DNA of 64,000 nucleotides from Pontivivens insulae (GTDB lineage: Bacteria; Pseudomonadota; Alphaproteobacteria; Rhodobacterales; Rhodobacteraceae), in NCBI RefSeq assembly GCF_900302495.1, contig NZ_OMKW01000001.1, positions 744,001-808,000 on the forward strand, read 5' to 3'. A model generated the notes under the pieces. It made no database searches. It saw only the letters and a program-made list of their open reading frames with translations, and was not told the DNA's origin. This document shows positions 25,669 to 34,374 of this stretch, piece by piece; the stretch's first letter is position 1, and each line of letters starts with the position of its first letter. A program made the position numbers and the translations under genes.

Positions 25669-25704
25669 CGTACCCACTCTTTCCGAAATGAAAGAGTCGG
25701 TACG
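25669..25704. repeat. 15-bp inverted repeat between binding proteins 2 and 3
   Basis: The arms 25669-25683 and 25690-25704 match over 15 bases with one C-C mismatch at the seventh position; the loop is 6 bases (CGAAAT). It lies 36 bases after the stop codon. No T-run follows, so it may serve as a Rho-type terminator, an mRNA stabiliser or an operator for the third gene. Confidence 0.6.
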
Positions 25705-25895
25705 ATCGGCAACAGCCGTCGGAAGTTTCCGTAAATCAATAGTGCATCTATCGCATTGCAGAACTCATCGCATTGTCGCGGTGGGTGGTGCGGTTCACCC
25801 TCAGCCTTGGGGGCAGAATCGAACCAATTTTCTGATTGGCATGCTCACCCGCTGATTGATCGCAGCAGGTGAATGTGCCGAAAGCGAGGATAGCT

Positions 25896-26864
25896 ATGCG
25901 AACGCCCACACTTCTATTCGGCATCCTACTCTCAGTAAGCGCTGCACAGGCGCAGAGCGCCGATCCAATACGTATCGGGCAGCCAAGCTGGTTTTCAGGA
26001 GAACTTATCTCGCTCATCCTGGAACGGGTGATCGAAGATAACTTCGATGTTGAAGTTGAGCGCGTGCCGGGCAGCAACGGTGAAATCTATGACGGTATGG
26101 TTGCAGAGCCGTCGACCTATGACATCCATGCAGACAGCTGGATGCCCAATCAAATCCGCTGGGTCGGTCCCGGACAAGAGGCTGGTACGATCGCCCTGTC
26201 AGGGACCAACTATCGTGGCGTAGATGGTATGTGTGTCCCGACCTATGTTGTCGAGGACTATGGAATTAGCCGTGTCGAGGATCTGATCTCCGATCGTGGC
26301 AGAGACATCTTTGACATCAATGGGGACGGGCGCGGCGATCTTTGGGTCGGTGCCGATGGATGGGTCAGTCAACAGGTCATGTTGGCTAAGGCAGATGGCT
26401 ACGATCTCACGTCACAGCTTGATACTGTGGTGATGGGCGAGGCTGAATGGCAGGCGATCCTGTTCGACGCCCTCGCAGCCCGCCAGCCGGTGGCGTTCTA
26501 TTGCTATCAGCCGCACAGCTGGTTCGCCTACGACTATCTCACCATGCTCGAAGAACCGCCACACGATCCGGAAAACTATACCTTGGTGTCGCCCGAAGAC
26601 AGTGAGAACTGGCTTGAAGAGAGCAATATTGCATCGGCCAGCGTGATCAAAAATGTCCAAATCGCCTATGCCACGCGCTTGCGCGACTCTCATCCGCAGA
26701 TCGCAACTTTGTTGAGCCAATTCGGTGTGGAGGCAGAACAGATGACCGAGCTGATCTTCCTTGCGCAGGTCAAGGAGATTGGCATGGAATTTGTCGTTGA
26801 GGATTGGGTCGCGGCCAACCAAGCGCTGATCCAGGAGTGGGTTCGGGTCGCCCAGCAAAGCTGA
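25896..26864 (+). CDS. OpuAC-type ABC substrate-binding protein 3
   Basis: Periplasmic binding protein of 322 residues with a signal peptide ending AAQAQ, clearly the duplicate of the preceding gene. The cage-like tryptophans are kept (GQPSWFSGELI, HADSWMPNQIRWV, GADGW, QPHSWFAYDY, SENWLEESNI). Its acidic loop reads DINGDGRGD (26313-26339). The ends of proteins 2 and 3 share ELIFLAQVKEIG and FVVEDW. It has its own ribosome site (GCGAGGA) and a strong hairpin after the stop. The ligand is most likely a betaine-like osmolyte, by family; which one cannot be told. Confidence 0.93.
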   Translation: MRTPTLLFGILLSVSAAQAQSADPIRIGQPSWFSGELISLILERVIEDNFDVEVERVPGSNGEIYDGMVAEPSTYDIHADSWMPNQIRWVGPGQEAGTIALSGTNYRGVDGMCVPTYVVEDYGISRVEDLISDRGRDIFDINGDGRGDLWVGADGWVSQQVMLAKADGYDLTSQLDTVVMGEAEWQAILFDALAARQPVAFYCYQPHSWFAYDYLTMLEEPPHDPENYTLVSPEDSENWLEESNIASASVIKNVQIAYATRLRDSHPQIATLLSQFGVEAEQMTELIFLAQVKEIGMEFVVEDWVAANQALIQEWVRVAQQS

Positions 26865-26890
26865 ACCAGATCGGCTTTGGTGACCCGCGC

Positions 26891-26923
26891 GAGGAGGCGG
26901 TGCTGTGTGGGGGCCGCCTCCTC
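26891..26923 (+). terminator. Hairpin after binding protein 3
   Basis: A perfect 10-bp stem, GAGGAGGCGG (26891-26900) with CCGCCTCCTC (26914-26923), has a 13-base loop and lies 26 bases after the stop. ACAATACG follows instead of a T-run. It probably ends or protects the binding-protein transcript ahead of nth. Confidence 0.55.
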
Positions 26924-26958
26924 ACAATACGTGATTTAGGTGCCTTGCCCGCCCATGC

Positions 26959-27627
26959 ATGGCTGTGCCAAACACGGGTTCAATGGCCAAGCAGCTTCCA
27001 TATCAACAGATGCACGCGATCTTTTCGCGCTTCCGCGACGATTGCGCGGAGCCGGAGGGCGAGCTGGAACATGTGAATGTCTATACACTCGTCGTCGCGG
27101 TTGCTCTGTCAGCGCAGGCGACAGACAAGGGTGTAAACAGGGCCACCCGTGGCCTGTTCGCGGTCGCGGATACACCGCAGAAGATGCTGGATCTTGGCGA
27201 AGACGCGCTGATTGAGTACATCAAGACGATTGGGCTGTATCGCAACAAGGCGAAAAACGTCATGAAGCTCAGCCGTATTCTTGTCGAGGATTATGGTGGA
27301 GAAGTGCCGTCTTCCCGCGCAGCGCTCGAAGGTTTGCCGGGTGTCGGCCGCAAAACGGCCAATGTAGTGCTCAACATGTGGTTCAAGCATCCCGCGCAAG
27401 CTGTGGACACGCATATCTACAGGCTCGGCAACCGGTCCGGTATCGCCCCTGGCAAGGATGTCGTGGCGGTGGAGCGTGCTATCGAAGATCACGTGCCTGT
27501 CGAGTTTCAGCAACACGCGCACCACTGGATGATCCTGCACGGTCGTTATGTCTGCAAGGCGCGCAAGCCCGATTGCGGCAACTGTCTTATCAATGATTAC
27601 TGCGCTTTCGAGGAGAAAACGCCATGA
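26959..27627 (+). CDS. nth: Endonuclease III
   Basis: Base-excision DNA glycosylase/AP lyase for oxidised pyrimidines, 222 residues. The helix-hairpin-helix is LEGLPGVGRKTANVVLNMW, with the catalytic Lys in GRKT. The catalytic Asp is in AVDTHIYRLGNR. The C-terminal [4Fe-4S] motif CKARKPDCGNCLINDYC has the spacing C-x6-C-x2-C-x5-C. The start is uncertain: ATG at 26959 or 26983, neither with a good ribosome site. The stop overlaps the next gene by 4 bases. Confidence 0.96.
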   Translation: MAVPNTGSMAKQLPYQQMHAIFSRFRDDCAEPEGELEHVNVYTLVVAVALSAQATDKGVNRATRGLFAVADTPQKMLDLGEDALIEYIKTIGLYRNKAKNVMKLSRILVEDYGGEVPSSRAALEGLPGVGRKTANVVLNMWFKHPAQAVDTHIYRLGNRSGIAPGKDVVAVERAIEDHVPVEFQQHAHHWMILHGRYVCKARKPDCGNCLINDYCAFEEKTP

Positions 27628-28613
27628 CCAAACGTTACCAGATTGTCGGCATCGGCAACGCAATTGTCGATGTCTTGACCCAATCGGATGATAGCTTTCT
27701 GGAGCATATGGGCATTCAGAAAGGCATCATGCAGCTGGTAGAGAAAGAGCGCGGTGAGACGCTCTATGCGGCGATGGAGAACCGGGTGCAGGCCGCGGGT
27801 GGCTCGGTCGCAAATACGCTGGCCGGGTTGGGCAATATGGGCCGTTCGACAGCCTTCATCGGCCGCGTGCGCGATGACGCCCTTGGGCGCTACTACGCAG
27901 AAGCCATGCAGTCTGGCGGTACAGATTTCCCGAACGAGCCTGTGTCTGAAGGTGAGCTTCCTACTTCTCGTTCGATGATCTTCGTCAGCCCCGACGGCGA
28001 GCGCTCGATGAACACCTATCTGGGCATTTCGTCCGAGGTCGGACCCGAGGATGTTGATGCTGATGTAGCGGCGGAGGCCGAAATCCTGTTCCTCGAAGGA
28101 TATCTCTACGACAAGGATGCAGGCAAATCCGCTTTTGGCAAAGCTGCGCAGGCGACCCGTACGGCAGGCGGTAAGGCCGGTATCTCGCTGTCCGATCCAT
28201 TCTGCGTTGACCGTCATCGGGCCGATTTCCAAAAGCTCGTCGCTGAGGATCTGGATTTCGTCATCGGGAACGAAGCGGAGTTCTGCACACTCTACGAAGC
28301 CAACGATCTGGATGATGCCTTGGCCGCCGCGTCGCGCGCATGTCCGCTTGTCGTCTGCACGCGCTCAGGTGATGCGGTCGCAATGATCGAAAACGGTCAC
28401 CGCATCGATATTCCGGTCAACAAGGTCACGCCAGTTGATGCGACAGGGGCCGGCGACCAATTTGCGGCCGGTTTCCTCAATGGCCTTGCGACCGGTCGGA
28501 GCCTGGAAGAGTCGGGTCGAATGGGCTGCATCGCCGCTGCTGAAGTCATCTCGCACATGGGTGCGCGACCTCATGCTGACATGAAGGCCTTGTTTGCGAA
28601 TGCCGGTCTTTGA
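27624..28613 (+). CDS. PfkB-family carbohydrate kinase (adenosine-kinase-like)
   Basis: Ribokinase-fold kinase of 329 residues. Signatures are GIGNAIVDVL at the N-terminus, AGGSVANTLAGLGNMG near residue 55, and VDATGAGDQFAAGFLNGLA near residue 275, with the catalytic Asp and anion hole. Alphaproteobacterial proteins of this type are annotated as adenosine kinase, which would salvage adenosine to AMP; the exact substrate needs assay. It overlaps nth by 4 bases, with GAGGAG before the ATG, and ends overlapping the chaC-like gene, so the three are probably coupled. Confidence 0.92.
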   Translation: MTKRYQIVGIGNAIVDVLTQSDDSFLEHMGIQKGIMQLVEKERGETLYAAMENRVQAAGGSVANTLAGLGNMGRSTAFIGRVRDDALGRYYAEAMQSGGTDFPNEPVSEGELPTSRSMIFVSPDGERSMNTYLGISSEVGPEDVDADVAAEAEILFLEGYLYDKDAGKSAFGKAAQATRTAGGKAGISLSDPFCVDRHRADFQKLVAEDLDFVIGNEAEFCTLYEANDLDDALAAASRACPLVVCTRSGDAVAMIENGHRIDIPVNKVTPVDATGAGDQFAAGFLNGLATGRSLEESGRMGCIAAAEVISHMGARPHADMKALFANAGL

Positions 28614-29350
28614 GTCTGGCGCCTGATCCCTTTCGCCATCATCCGGGTTTGAGGGATCTGATCACGCCCGCGGAAGATTCGTTTTGGCGAACAGCGACGG
28701 TTGAGACGCTTCTTGCCAGCCATCCAGAGCCAGAGAGTATCCGGCCCTGGCTGCGCAGTGATCAGGAGCGGGAGACATTGCGCAAAGAAGCTTTGCGCAA
28801 TCATTTTGGCGATCTTTGGGTCTTTGCCTATGGATCGTTGATGTGGGATCCAGCTCTGCTGTTCGCAGAGGTGCGCCGTGGATTTGCGCCCTCGCATGCC
28901 AGACGCTTCATCCTCGTTGACAGCAAGGGCGGGCGCGGCACGGCGGAGCGTCCGGGCCTGATGGCCGCGCTTGACGACGGCGAAGGGTGCGAGGGGCTGG
29001 TCTTCCGCATCGCCGAGGATCAGGTCGAGTCAGAAACACAGGTACTGTTTCAACGCGAGATGGTTGGTCCCGGCTATCACGCGCTCTTTGTCCCTGTGCG
29101 AATTGGCAATGAGCAGGTCAGCGCACTCACGTTCCTTGCCGATCATAACTCTGACCTGATGGACAGTTCGATTGCGCGAGCCGACCAGGTTCGGATGGCT
29201 GCGACCGGCGTTGGATTTCTGGGGTCTAGCCGCGACTATCTTGCGAACATCGTATCCCAGTTCGCGCATCTGCGGATTCACGACCCTGACTGTGAAACAC
29301 TGCTTAAAGAGGTTGACGCCGCAATCGCCGAAGGTCGCTTTGAAATTTAG
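28610..29350 (+). CDS. ChaC-family glutathione-specific gamma-glutamylcyclotransferase
   Basis: A 246-residue protein of the ChaC family, which cleaves glutathione to 5-oxoproline and Cys-Gly. The signature LWVFAYGSLMWDP near residue 70 binds the gamma-glutamyl group, and the catalytic Glu is expected in LFQREMVGPGYH. It has an N-terminal extension of about 65 residues before the core. The predicted start is TTG at 28610, overlapping the kinase stop (TTGA); no ATG precedes the core, so the start is uncertain. It converges on the dehydratase-like gene with two bases between stops. Confidence 0.9.
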   Translation: MSLAPDPFRHHPGLRDLITPAEDSFWRTATVETLLASHPEPESIRPWLRSDQERETLRKEALRNHFGDLWVFAYGSLMWDPALLFAEVRRGFAPSHARRFILVDSKGGRGTAERPGLMAALDDGEGCEGLVFRIAEDQVESETQVLFQREMVGPGYHALFVPVRIGNEQVSALTFLADHNSDLMDSSIARADQVRMAATGVGFLGSSRDYLANIVSQFAHLRIHDPDCETLLKEVDAAIAEGRFEI

Positions 29351-29352
29351 AG

Positions 29353-30363
29353 CTAACCGCGTGCGGTGATACTCTCAAAACGCGCTGCCGAGATGTTTGA
29401 GCCGCACGCAATAATGGCAACATTCTTTCCGGCAAAACGCTCTCTCAGCGGACCGGTTAGTGCCGCGAAGCTCGCAGCGCACGCAGGCTCTGCAACGAGT
29501 TTGAGCTGATCGCGCATCGTCACCATCGCATCGATCAGCGCACTGTCTGGCAAGGTGACCATGTCATCGACGTGTTCTTCGATCAGACCGAAGGAATAAG
29601 GCATCGCGTAAGGTGCCCCCAGGCTGTCAGCGACAGTGTCGACCCTGTCCAAAGTAACAGGTGCACCAGAGGCACGGGATCGTGTGATGCTGTCGGCGCC
29701 TTGGGGTTCTACCCCGATCACTTCACAACCGTTGGCGAAGAGCTTGACCGCACGGGCCACTCCGGAGATCAGCCCTCCGCCACCCACCGGGACAATGATG
29801 GCATCCAGATCTGGTCGGGCATTCGTGATCTCATAACCACAGGTGGCCGCACCCAACGTCATCGGTCGCCCCTCAAACGGATGAATAGCGCTAAGACCAG
29901 CCTCTACATCGCGCTGCATAGCCGCAAAAGCTGCTGCAATATCATCGTGTAGTGTGATTTCTGCGCCGAGGTCCCGGCATCCGTTCAGTCGTGCCGGATC
30001 GGTTGCGCGGGGCATGTGAACGCGGGCTGACACGCCCGCTGCCGCAGCTGCCCAACTGACGGCCAACGCATGGTTGCCGCCGGATGCGGCCGTAATGCCG
30101 CTTTCGCGCGCGGTATCTGATAGCGCATCGACAGAAAGCAGAGCGCCCCGCGCCTTGAATGATCCGGCTTGCTGAAACAGCTCTAGCTTGATGCTGATAC
30201 GCGCGCCGTCTGGAAAAATGGGTTTCAGTGCTGCTTGTGTCAGGTCGAGCGTTGGTGTCGCCACAATCCGACCGCGAAGACGCTTCGTGGCATAGTCAAT
30301 TTCGGCGAGATCGGGCCAGTCGGGCGCGCTCTTCCTACTTCCCCAACTTGGCATGAATTTCAT
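29353..30363 (-). CDS. Threonine/serine dehydratase-like PLP enzyme
   Basis: Fold-type II PLP enzyme of up to 336 residues. AGSFKARGALLSV holds the Schiff-base Lys (near residue 68), SGGNHALAVSWAA binds the substrate carboxylate, and PVGGGGLISGVA is the phosphate-binding glycine loop. It lacks the C-terminal ACT domain of biosynthetic IlvA, so it resembles the catabolic threonine dehydratases or serine racemases. The ATG at 30363 gives a 29-base overlap with the upstream sulfotransferase gene; ATG 30354 is also possible. Confidence 0.9.
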   Translation of the reverse strand: MKFMPSWGSRKSAPDWPDLAEIDYATKRLRGRIVATPTLDLTQAALKPIFPDGARISIKLELFQQAGSFKARGALLSVDALSDTARESGITAASGGNHALAVSWAAAAAGVSARVHMPRATDPARLNGCRDLGAEITLHDDIAAAFAAMQRDVEAGLSAIHPFEGRPMTLGAATCGYEITNARPDLDAIIVPVGGGGLISGVARAVKLFANGCEVIGVEPQGADSITRSRASGAPVTLDRVDTVADSLGAPYAMPYSFGLIEEHVDDMVTLPDSALIDAMVTMRDQLKLVAEPACAASFAALTGPLRERFAGKNVAIIACGSNISAARFESITARG

Positions 30364-31135
30364 CGAGGTCCATTTCCTTTACAGGCGGATTCCGGTTCGG
30401 GTTCTTGCTGTATTTGAACAGATTGAAATCGCGGCGATAGATGTCATGCATCATGAAAATCGACAGATCATCGAAATAGTCTTCGATGGGATGGGCCTGT
30501 TTGGGTCCGTGACCGGCGCTTTCGTTGAAGCGCGGCATAGCCTCTAGATCGATGGCATGTGGGACGCTGACGTGCTTTAGAACGTCGCTCATACCTTCGT
30601 TGAACTTCTCGGTCGGGAAGATCAGGTCATAGCGACCGCCATTGCGGATCAGGGTCGAGACATGGCCTGAACATGCAGACCAATGAATGTCGGGGTCCAT
30701 TGGTTTGCGGAACCGAATGGTGTCACGCACGAACATCAGAAAACGGCGGAAGCTTTGGATCTGGTCAAAGTCGCCTTCGACCTCAACTCCATATCGCTGT
30801 GTCAGCATCGGGACCAGGTTGCCGCGATACCGTTTGCCGTTGCGCTGAATGCCGGCGATCTTGTCGAAGAACGAACTCAGCACCCGGCTCCATGGATTGC
30901 GAACGGCCGTGAATGTGTAGATCTGTTGGGCCGGAACGGCGGCAGAGATGACGGGCTGACTGTCCTCGAGGGCCCATTTGTGCAGTCCATCTTTGGCGTC
31001 GTGGATGTCGCCGTCGAAAAAACGACCATGATCGGAATGGTACATGATCTGCCCGATCGTCGAGCACGCGCATTTGGGCACGACGCGGTAGATCATCGAA
31101 TTGCTTTGCGTCATCCAGACACCGGGAAATGGCAT
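30335..31135 (-). CDS. Sulfotransferase-family protein
   Basis: A 266-residue protein of the Sulfotransfer_2-like group. The N-terminal YRVVPKCACSTIGQIMY is the 5'-phosphosulfate loop that holds PAPS, and TFTAVRNPWSRVLSSFFDK near residue 75 is the 3'-phosphate site with the RNPxxR pattern. No membrane segment is seen, so it may act in the cytoplasm on glycan precursors. It is divergent from the Branch glycosyltransferase gene and could modify the same glycan. CysQ encoded near 5 kb would clear the PAP it releases; this link is inference. A second ATG seven codons in is possible. Confidence 0.87.
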   Translation of the reverse strand: MPFPGVWMTQSNSMIYRVVPKCACSTIGQIMYHSDHGRFFDGDIHDAKDGLHKWALEDSQPVISAAVPAQQIYTFTAVRNPWSRVLSSFFDKIAGIQRNGKRYRGNLVPMLTQRYGVEVEGDFDQIQSFRRFLMFVRDTIRFRKPMDPDIHWSACSGHVSTLIRNGGRYDLIFPTEKFNEGMSDVLKHVSVPHAIDLEAMPRFNESAGHGPKQAHPIEDYFDDLSIFMMHDIYRRDFNLFKYSKNPNRNPPVKEMDLDEIHAKLGK

Positions 31136-31228
31136 GATCCGACCTCGGCTCTCGTTTGAAGTATGCTGGTGCTTGTCGCTTTCGTCTCAACCTGTCAAGA
31201 AAACACGTCGGTATCGTGAGGTCTGCCC

Positions 31229-32800
31229 GTGGTTCGGATCGCCTATATCCTGTTGTGTCATGCCAACCCGGACGGGGTGATCGAACAGGCGCGCGCACTG
31301 ACGGGGCAGGGCGACTACGTATCCCTCCATATTGATCTGAATGCCGCGGATGGAATGCATGCAAAGGTTCGCGACGCGCTGGCGGGCGAAGAGAGGGTCG
31401 TTTTTGCGAAGCGTGTGAAATGTGGTTGGGGAGAGTGGTCGCTGGTGCGCGCGACGCTCAACGGGATCGAAGCTGCGCGAACTGCCTTTGAGGATGCCAC
31501 GCACTTCTATTTCATCTCGGGCGATTGCCTGCCGATCAAATCGCGCCGTCAGATCGCGGACTACCTCGCAACCCATGACATGGACTTTGTTGAGAACCAC
31601 GATTTCTTCAAGAGCAACTGGATCAAGACTGGCTTGAAGGAAGATCGGCTGATCTATCGCCACTTCTTCAATGAGCGTCGTAACAAGCCATTGTTCTACG
31701 GCATGCTGAAAATTCAGCGAGAGCTGAAACTTAAGCGGGATCTGCCCAAAGGTCTGGAGATCCGCATTGGTTCTCAATGGTGTGTGTTGCGCCGGTCAAC
31801 TGTCGACAAGATCCTAGCGCTGTTGCGGAAGCGAAAGGATATTATCCGCTTCTTCTCTACCACGTGGATACCGGACGAGACGTTTTTTCAAACCCTTGTT
31901 CCGCACCTCATTCCGCGGGAGCAGATTTCGGGAAAAATTCTCACGTTTCGGGCCTTTTCTGACTACGGCCTGCCTTTGGTGCTCCATTCTGACCACAAGG
32001 ACCTTCTGTTGCGGCAGGACGCCTTGTTCGCACGTAAAATCTCAGCGACCGCGCCAGCTTTCAGGCAGGACCTCTACGAACACTATGCGAGCGGTGCGAC
32101 GGTTACGGCTGTATCGGGCGCATTTGGCACATTGTATGAGTATGTGACGAGCCGCGGCCGTGTTGGCGCACGAAGCATGCCGCGCATGTGGGAGCGCGGG
32201 GGGCAGATCGGGCGCGGGCAGACTGTCATGGTCGTGGTGTGCAAAAAGTATCACCTCGGCAAACGCTTCATAGCCGCACTACGCAATGCCAGCGGGCCGG
32301 TGTCGCTTGGCTATGTGTTTGATGAAGATGTTGGCGTGCTGCCTCATCTAGGGGGGATCGAAAGCACGCGCGAGAAACGGGGCAGGCACAGGCGTGCCGT
32401 CATGCGGTTGCTCTTTGAGTATCATGAAGCGGACCGGTTGGTGATCTGCCTCGACCCGTCGAACATCGACGTTCTGCGCGATCTCAACGCGGATCGGTGC
32501 AGTCTGCGGGTGTTAGAGATCCAGACCAAGGTCGATGCAGAATACCTGATGGGCCACGCGCATCGAGTTGGGTTGGCGGATCGCATGGTTCGTGTTGAAA
32601 ATGCCGGAGATCTGGTCGCAACGCTCGCTCGCCAGTTTGTAGATGAGAGCGAGGCGTTGCGAGACCTCGACCTGTTGCACTTCTACTCAATTGGGCCCGA
32701 AGATGGCCCAGCCCAGATATCAGAGCAGATCGCGCGGTTTGCGGATCTTCCGCAATCGGATGCCGACGACATTGCGCAGAATGTGAACCTGACAGACTGA
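31229..32800 (+). CDS. Branch-type beta-1,6-N-acetylglucosaminyltransferase-like protein with extra C-terminal domain
   Basis: A 523-residue protein. Residues 1-270 match the core-2/I-branching (Branch, GT14) family: AYILLCHANPDGVIEQARAL, YVSLHIDLNAADG, VKCGWGEWSLVRATLNGI, HFYFISGDCLPIKS, IGSQWCVLRRSTVDKI and WIPDETFFQTLV. Residues ~340-515 form a separate region (TVMVVVCKKYHLGKRFIAAL onward) like DUF5928, found with Branch domains in Roseobacters. GTG start at 31229. Divergent from the sulfotransferase gene and followed after 11 bases by the HIT gene. Probably a surface-glycan enzyme; the acceptor is unknown. Confidence 0.87.
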   Translation: MVRIAYILLCHANPDGVIEQARALTGQGDYVSLHIDLNAADGMHAKVRDALAGEERVVFAKRVKCGWGEWSLVRATLNGIEAARTAFEDATHFYFISGDCLPIKSRRQIADYLATHDMDFVENHDFFKSNWIKTGLKEDRLIYRHFFNERRNKPLFYGMLKIQRELKLKRDLPKGLEIRIGSQWCVLRRSTVDKILALLRKRKDIIRFFSTTWIPDETFFQTLVPHLIPREQISGKILTFRAFSDYGLPLVLHSDHKDLLLRQDALFARKISATAPAFRQDLYEHYASGATVTAVSGAFGTLYEYVTSRGRVGARSMPRMWERGGQIGRGQTVMVVVCKKYHLGKRFIAALRNASGPVSLGYVFDEDVGVLPHLGGIESTREKRGRHRRAVMRLLFEYHEADRLVICLDPSNIDVLRDLNADRCSLRVLEIQTKVDAEYLMGHAHRVGLADRMVRVENAGDLVATLARQFVDESEALRDLDLLHFYSIGPEDGPAQISEQIARFADLPQSDADDIAQNVNLTD

Positions 32801-32811
32801 AGGAGGCTTCG

Positions 32812-33198
32812 ATGGCCTATAGCTATGATGAACAGAACATCTTCGCGAAGATTCTGCGGGGTGAGATTCCGAACAAGACCGTTCTCGAGACTGACCATTC
32901 GCTTGCGTTCGAGGATATTAACCCCCAGGCCCCTCAACACGTTCTGGTGATCCCGAAGGGGCCCTATGTGACTTTTGATCATTTTGCCTCCGAAGCGTCG
33001 GAAGCGGAGATTGCCGACTATGTGCGCGCAGTCGGCAAGGTCGCACAGATGATGGGCGTCACGCCGGATGCAGGCCAAGGGTACCGGATGCTGTCCAATG
33101 CTGGGCCTGATGGACATCAGGAGGTGCCGCATCTGCACGTCCATATCTTTGCTGGTGCATTCCTGGGGCGGATGATCAAGGTGCGGTCGCCCCAATAG
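32812..33198 (+). CDS. HIT-family nucleotide-binding protein (HinT-like)
   Basis: A 128-residue histidine-triad protein. DEQNIFAKILRGEIPNKTV is the HinT N-terminus, and the active site is VPHLHVHIFAGAFLGR (HxHxHxx). Such enzymes hydrolyse purine nucleoside phosphoramidates and adenylated lysine. AGGAGG lies before the ATG. It follows the Branch glycosyltransferase gene closely, but a functional link is not evident. Two bases separate its stop from that of the convergent gene. Confidence 0.95.
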   Translation: MAYSYDEQNIFAKILRGEIPNKTVLETDHSLAFEDINPQAPQHVLVIPKGPYVTFDHFASEASEAEIADYVRAVGKVAQMMGVTPDAGQGYRMLSNAGPDGHQEVPHLHVHIFAGAFLGRMIKVRSPQ

Positions 33199-33200
33199 CG

Positions 33201-34160
33201 CTACCGCATCCAAAGACCAGCCGCGCGCAATCGCTTCCGCAGATCTGCTTCATCGGTCGGTGCCCCTTCGGCAAAGAGTGCCTGAACGCGCGCGCTGCCG
33301 CCGCGATAGAGCATTTGGTGAAAGGCGGGATGCCGCTTCAGCAGCTTCTTCGTTCTGTTTCGGGCTGCAACGCGGGTCACAGTTTCGACCACATGCGCAT
33401 CCTCTCGCGCGAAGAGGAGCGGTAGGGTGCGGTAGTGACAACTGATGTGTTCATCTAGCCCTGTCACACCGCGCGTGTGCCCACCCTCGGCCGCAATCGC
33501 GAGCGGTAGAGCAATCTGATCGAGCCACGGGTCAAGGCTTTGCCCCGTTAGCTCAACGCCAGGGCGCGCTTTGATCTCAGTAGCGTATCTGAGGAAGCGG
33601 CTCTGAAACCGATGCGGGCACGGCCCCAGGATCCAACCTGCATTATAGTAGGGGATGCGCTGCCAATCGGATTTTGACCGAGCTGGATCAACCGGCATTT
33701 CCAACCCAAAGCGCGTGTAGAGGCTTTTCCAGATTTGCGCGCGCTCATCTTCAGTCTCAATCTTCGGCCACGACGGGCTGCGCCGCAGCGACGCGGTTGG
33801 AGTGGTGAAATCCGTTTCCAGCACCAGCGGGTCGTTCAAAAACAGGGTGTCTGTGTCGAAGAAGATGAAGGGTTCGTCGGCTGGCAGCAGATTGAGCGCT
33901 TCAATTTTGTTTCCATGTGGATACGAACTGCCGAAATGCTGGCTGCGCAGGGGCACGATACGCGCGCCACGCTCTGTCAGGAAACTGCGTATTTCAGGAT
34001 CAGAGATACGTGGATCCGTTGCCCATAGCGGCCCGGGTTGCGGCTCGGCCAGTGTAATCCGGGTCTCGTCCGTGCCGACCTCACGCAAGCTGGCCAAGGC
34101 GAGGACAGCCTCGGCGCTTAGGCGGCCAGATTGTATCACCATCAGAATATTGAAGCTCAT
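33201..34160 (-). CDS. Glycosyltransferase-like protein, GT-A fold (uncharacterised)
   Basis: A 319-residue protein of unclear family. It looks like a GT-A glycosyltransferase: [15 protein letters not shown] is followed by the DxD-like [14 protein letters not shown] near residue 105, then [14 protein letters not shown] near residue 195 and [14 protein letters not shown]. The basic C-terminus ([15 protein letters not shown]) may touch membranes or nucleic acid. The second in-frame ATG (34160) is chosen, with GGGGAT before it; the upstream codons would run into the tRNA region. Possibly part of the local glycan set (sulfotransferase, Branch protein). Confidence 0.72.
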   Translation of the reverse strand: MSFNILMVIQSGRLSAEAVLALASLREVGTDETRITLAEPQPGPLWATDPRISDPEIRSFLTERGARIVPLRSQHFGSSYPHGNKIEALNLLPADEPFIFFDTDTLFLNDPLVLETDFTTPTASLRRSPSWPKIETEDERAQIWKSLYTRFGLEMPVDPARSKSDWQRIPYYNAGWILGPCPHRFQSRFLRYATEIKARPGVELTGQSLDPWLDQIALPLAIAAEGGHTRGVTGLDEHISCHYRTLPLLFAREDAHVVETVTRVAARNRTKKLLKRHPAFHQMLYRGGSARVQALFAEGAPTDEADLRKRLRAAGLWMR

Positions 34161-34219
34161 AGTGATCCCCAAAGAACAATTTGCGCTCCCCCCCGGCTTA
34201 CAGTAAGAGCGGGACCGAC

Positions 34220-34296
34220 GCACCCATAGCTCAGCTGGATAGAGCGCTGCCCTCCGAAGGCAGAGGTCTCAGGTTCGAATCCTGATGGGTGCGCCA
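34220..34296 (+). tRNA. tRNA-Arg (anticodon CCG)
   Basis: A 77-base cloverleaf. The acceptor GCACCCA (34220-34226) pairs with TGGGTGC (34286-34292), then discriminator G and an encoded CCA. The D arm contains AGCTCAGCTGGAT, and the T arm contains GGTTCGAATCC. The anticodon stem CTGCC/GGCAG holds the loop CTCCGAA, giving anticodon CCG, which reads the Arg codon CGG. Confidence 0.97.
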
Positions 34297-34374
34297 CTCA
34301 ATCACAACATCGCGTCGCAATCCTTCGAGCGCTCTGTTTGCGCTAGTTGCAGGACGATTTGTCGCTATTTGGTT

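Noticed and set aside
34220-34296. Genomic island inserted at tRNA-Arg(CCG)
   Set aside because: No integrase gene and no second copy of the tRNA 3' end were seen downstream; the following sit operon is a normal chromosomal system.
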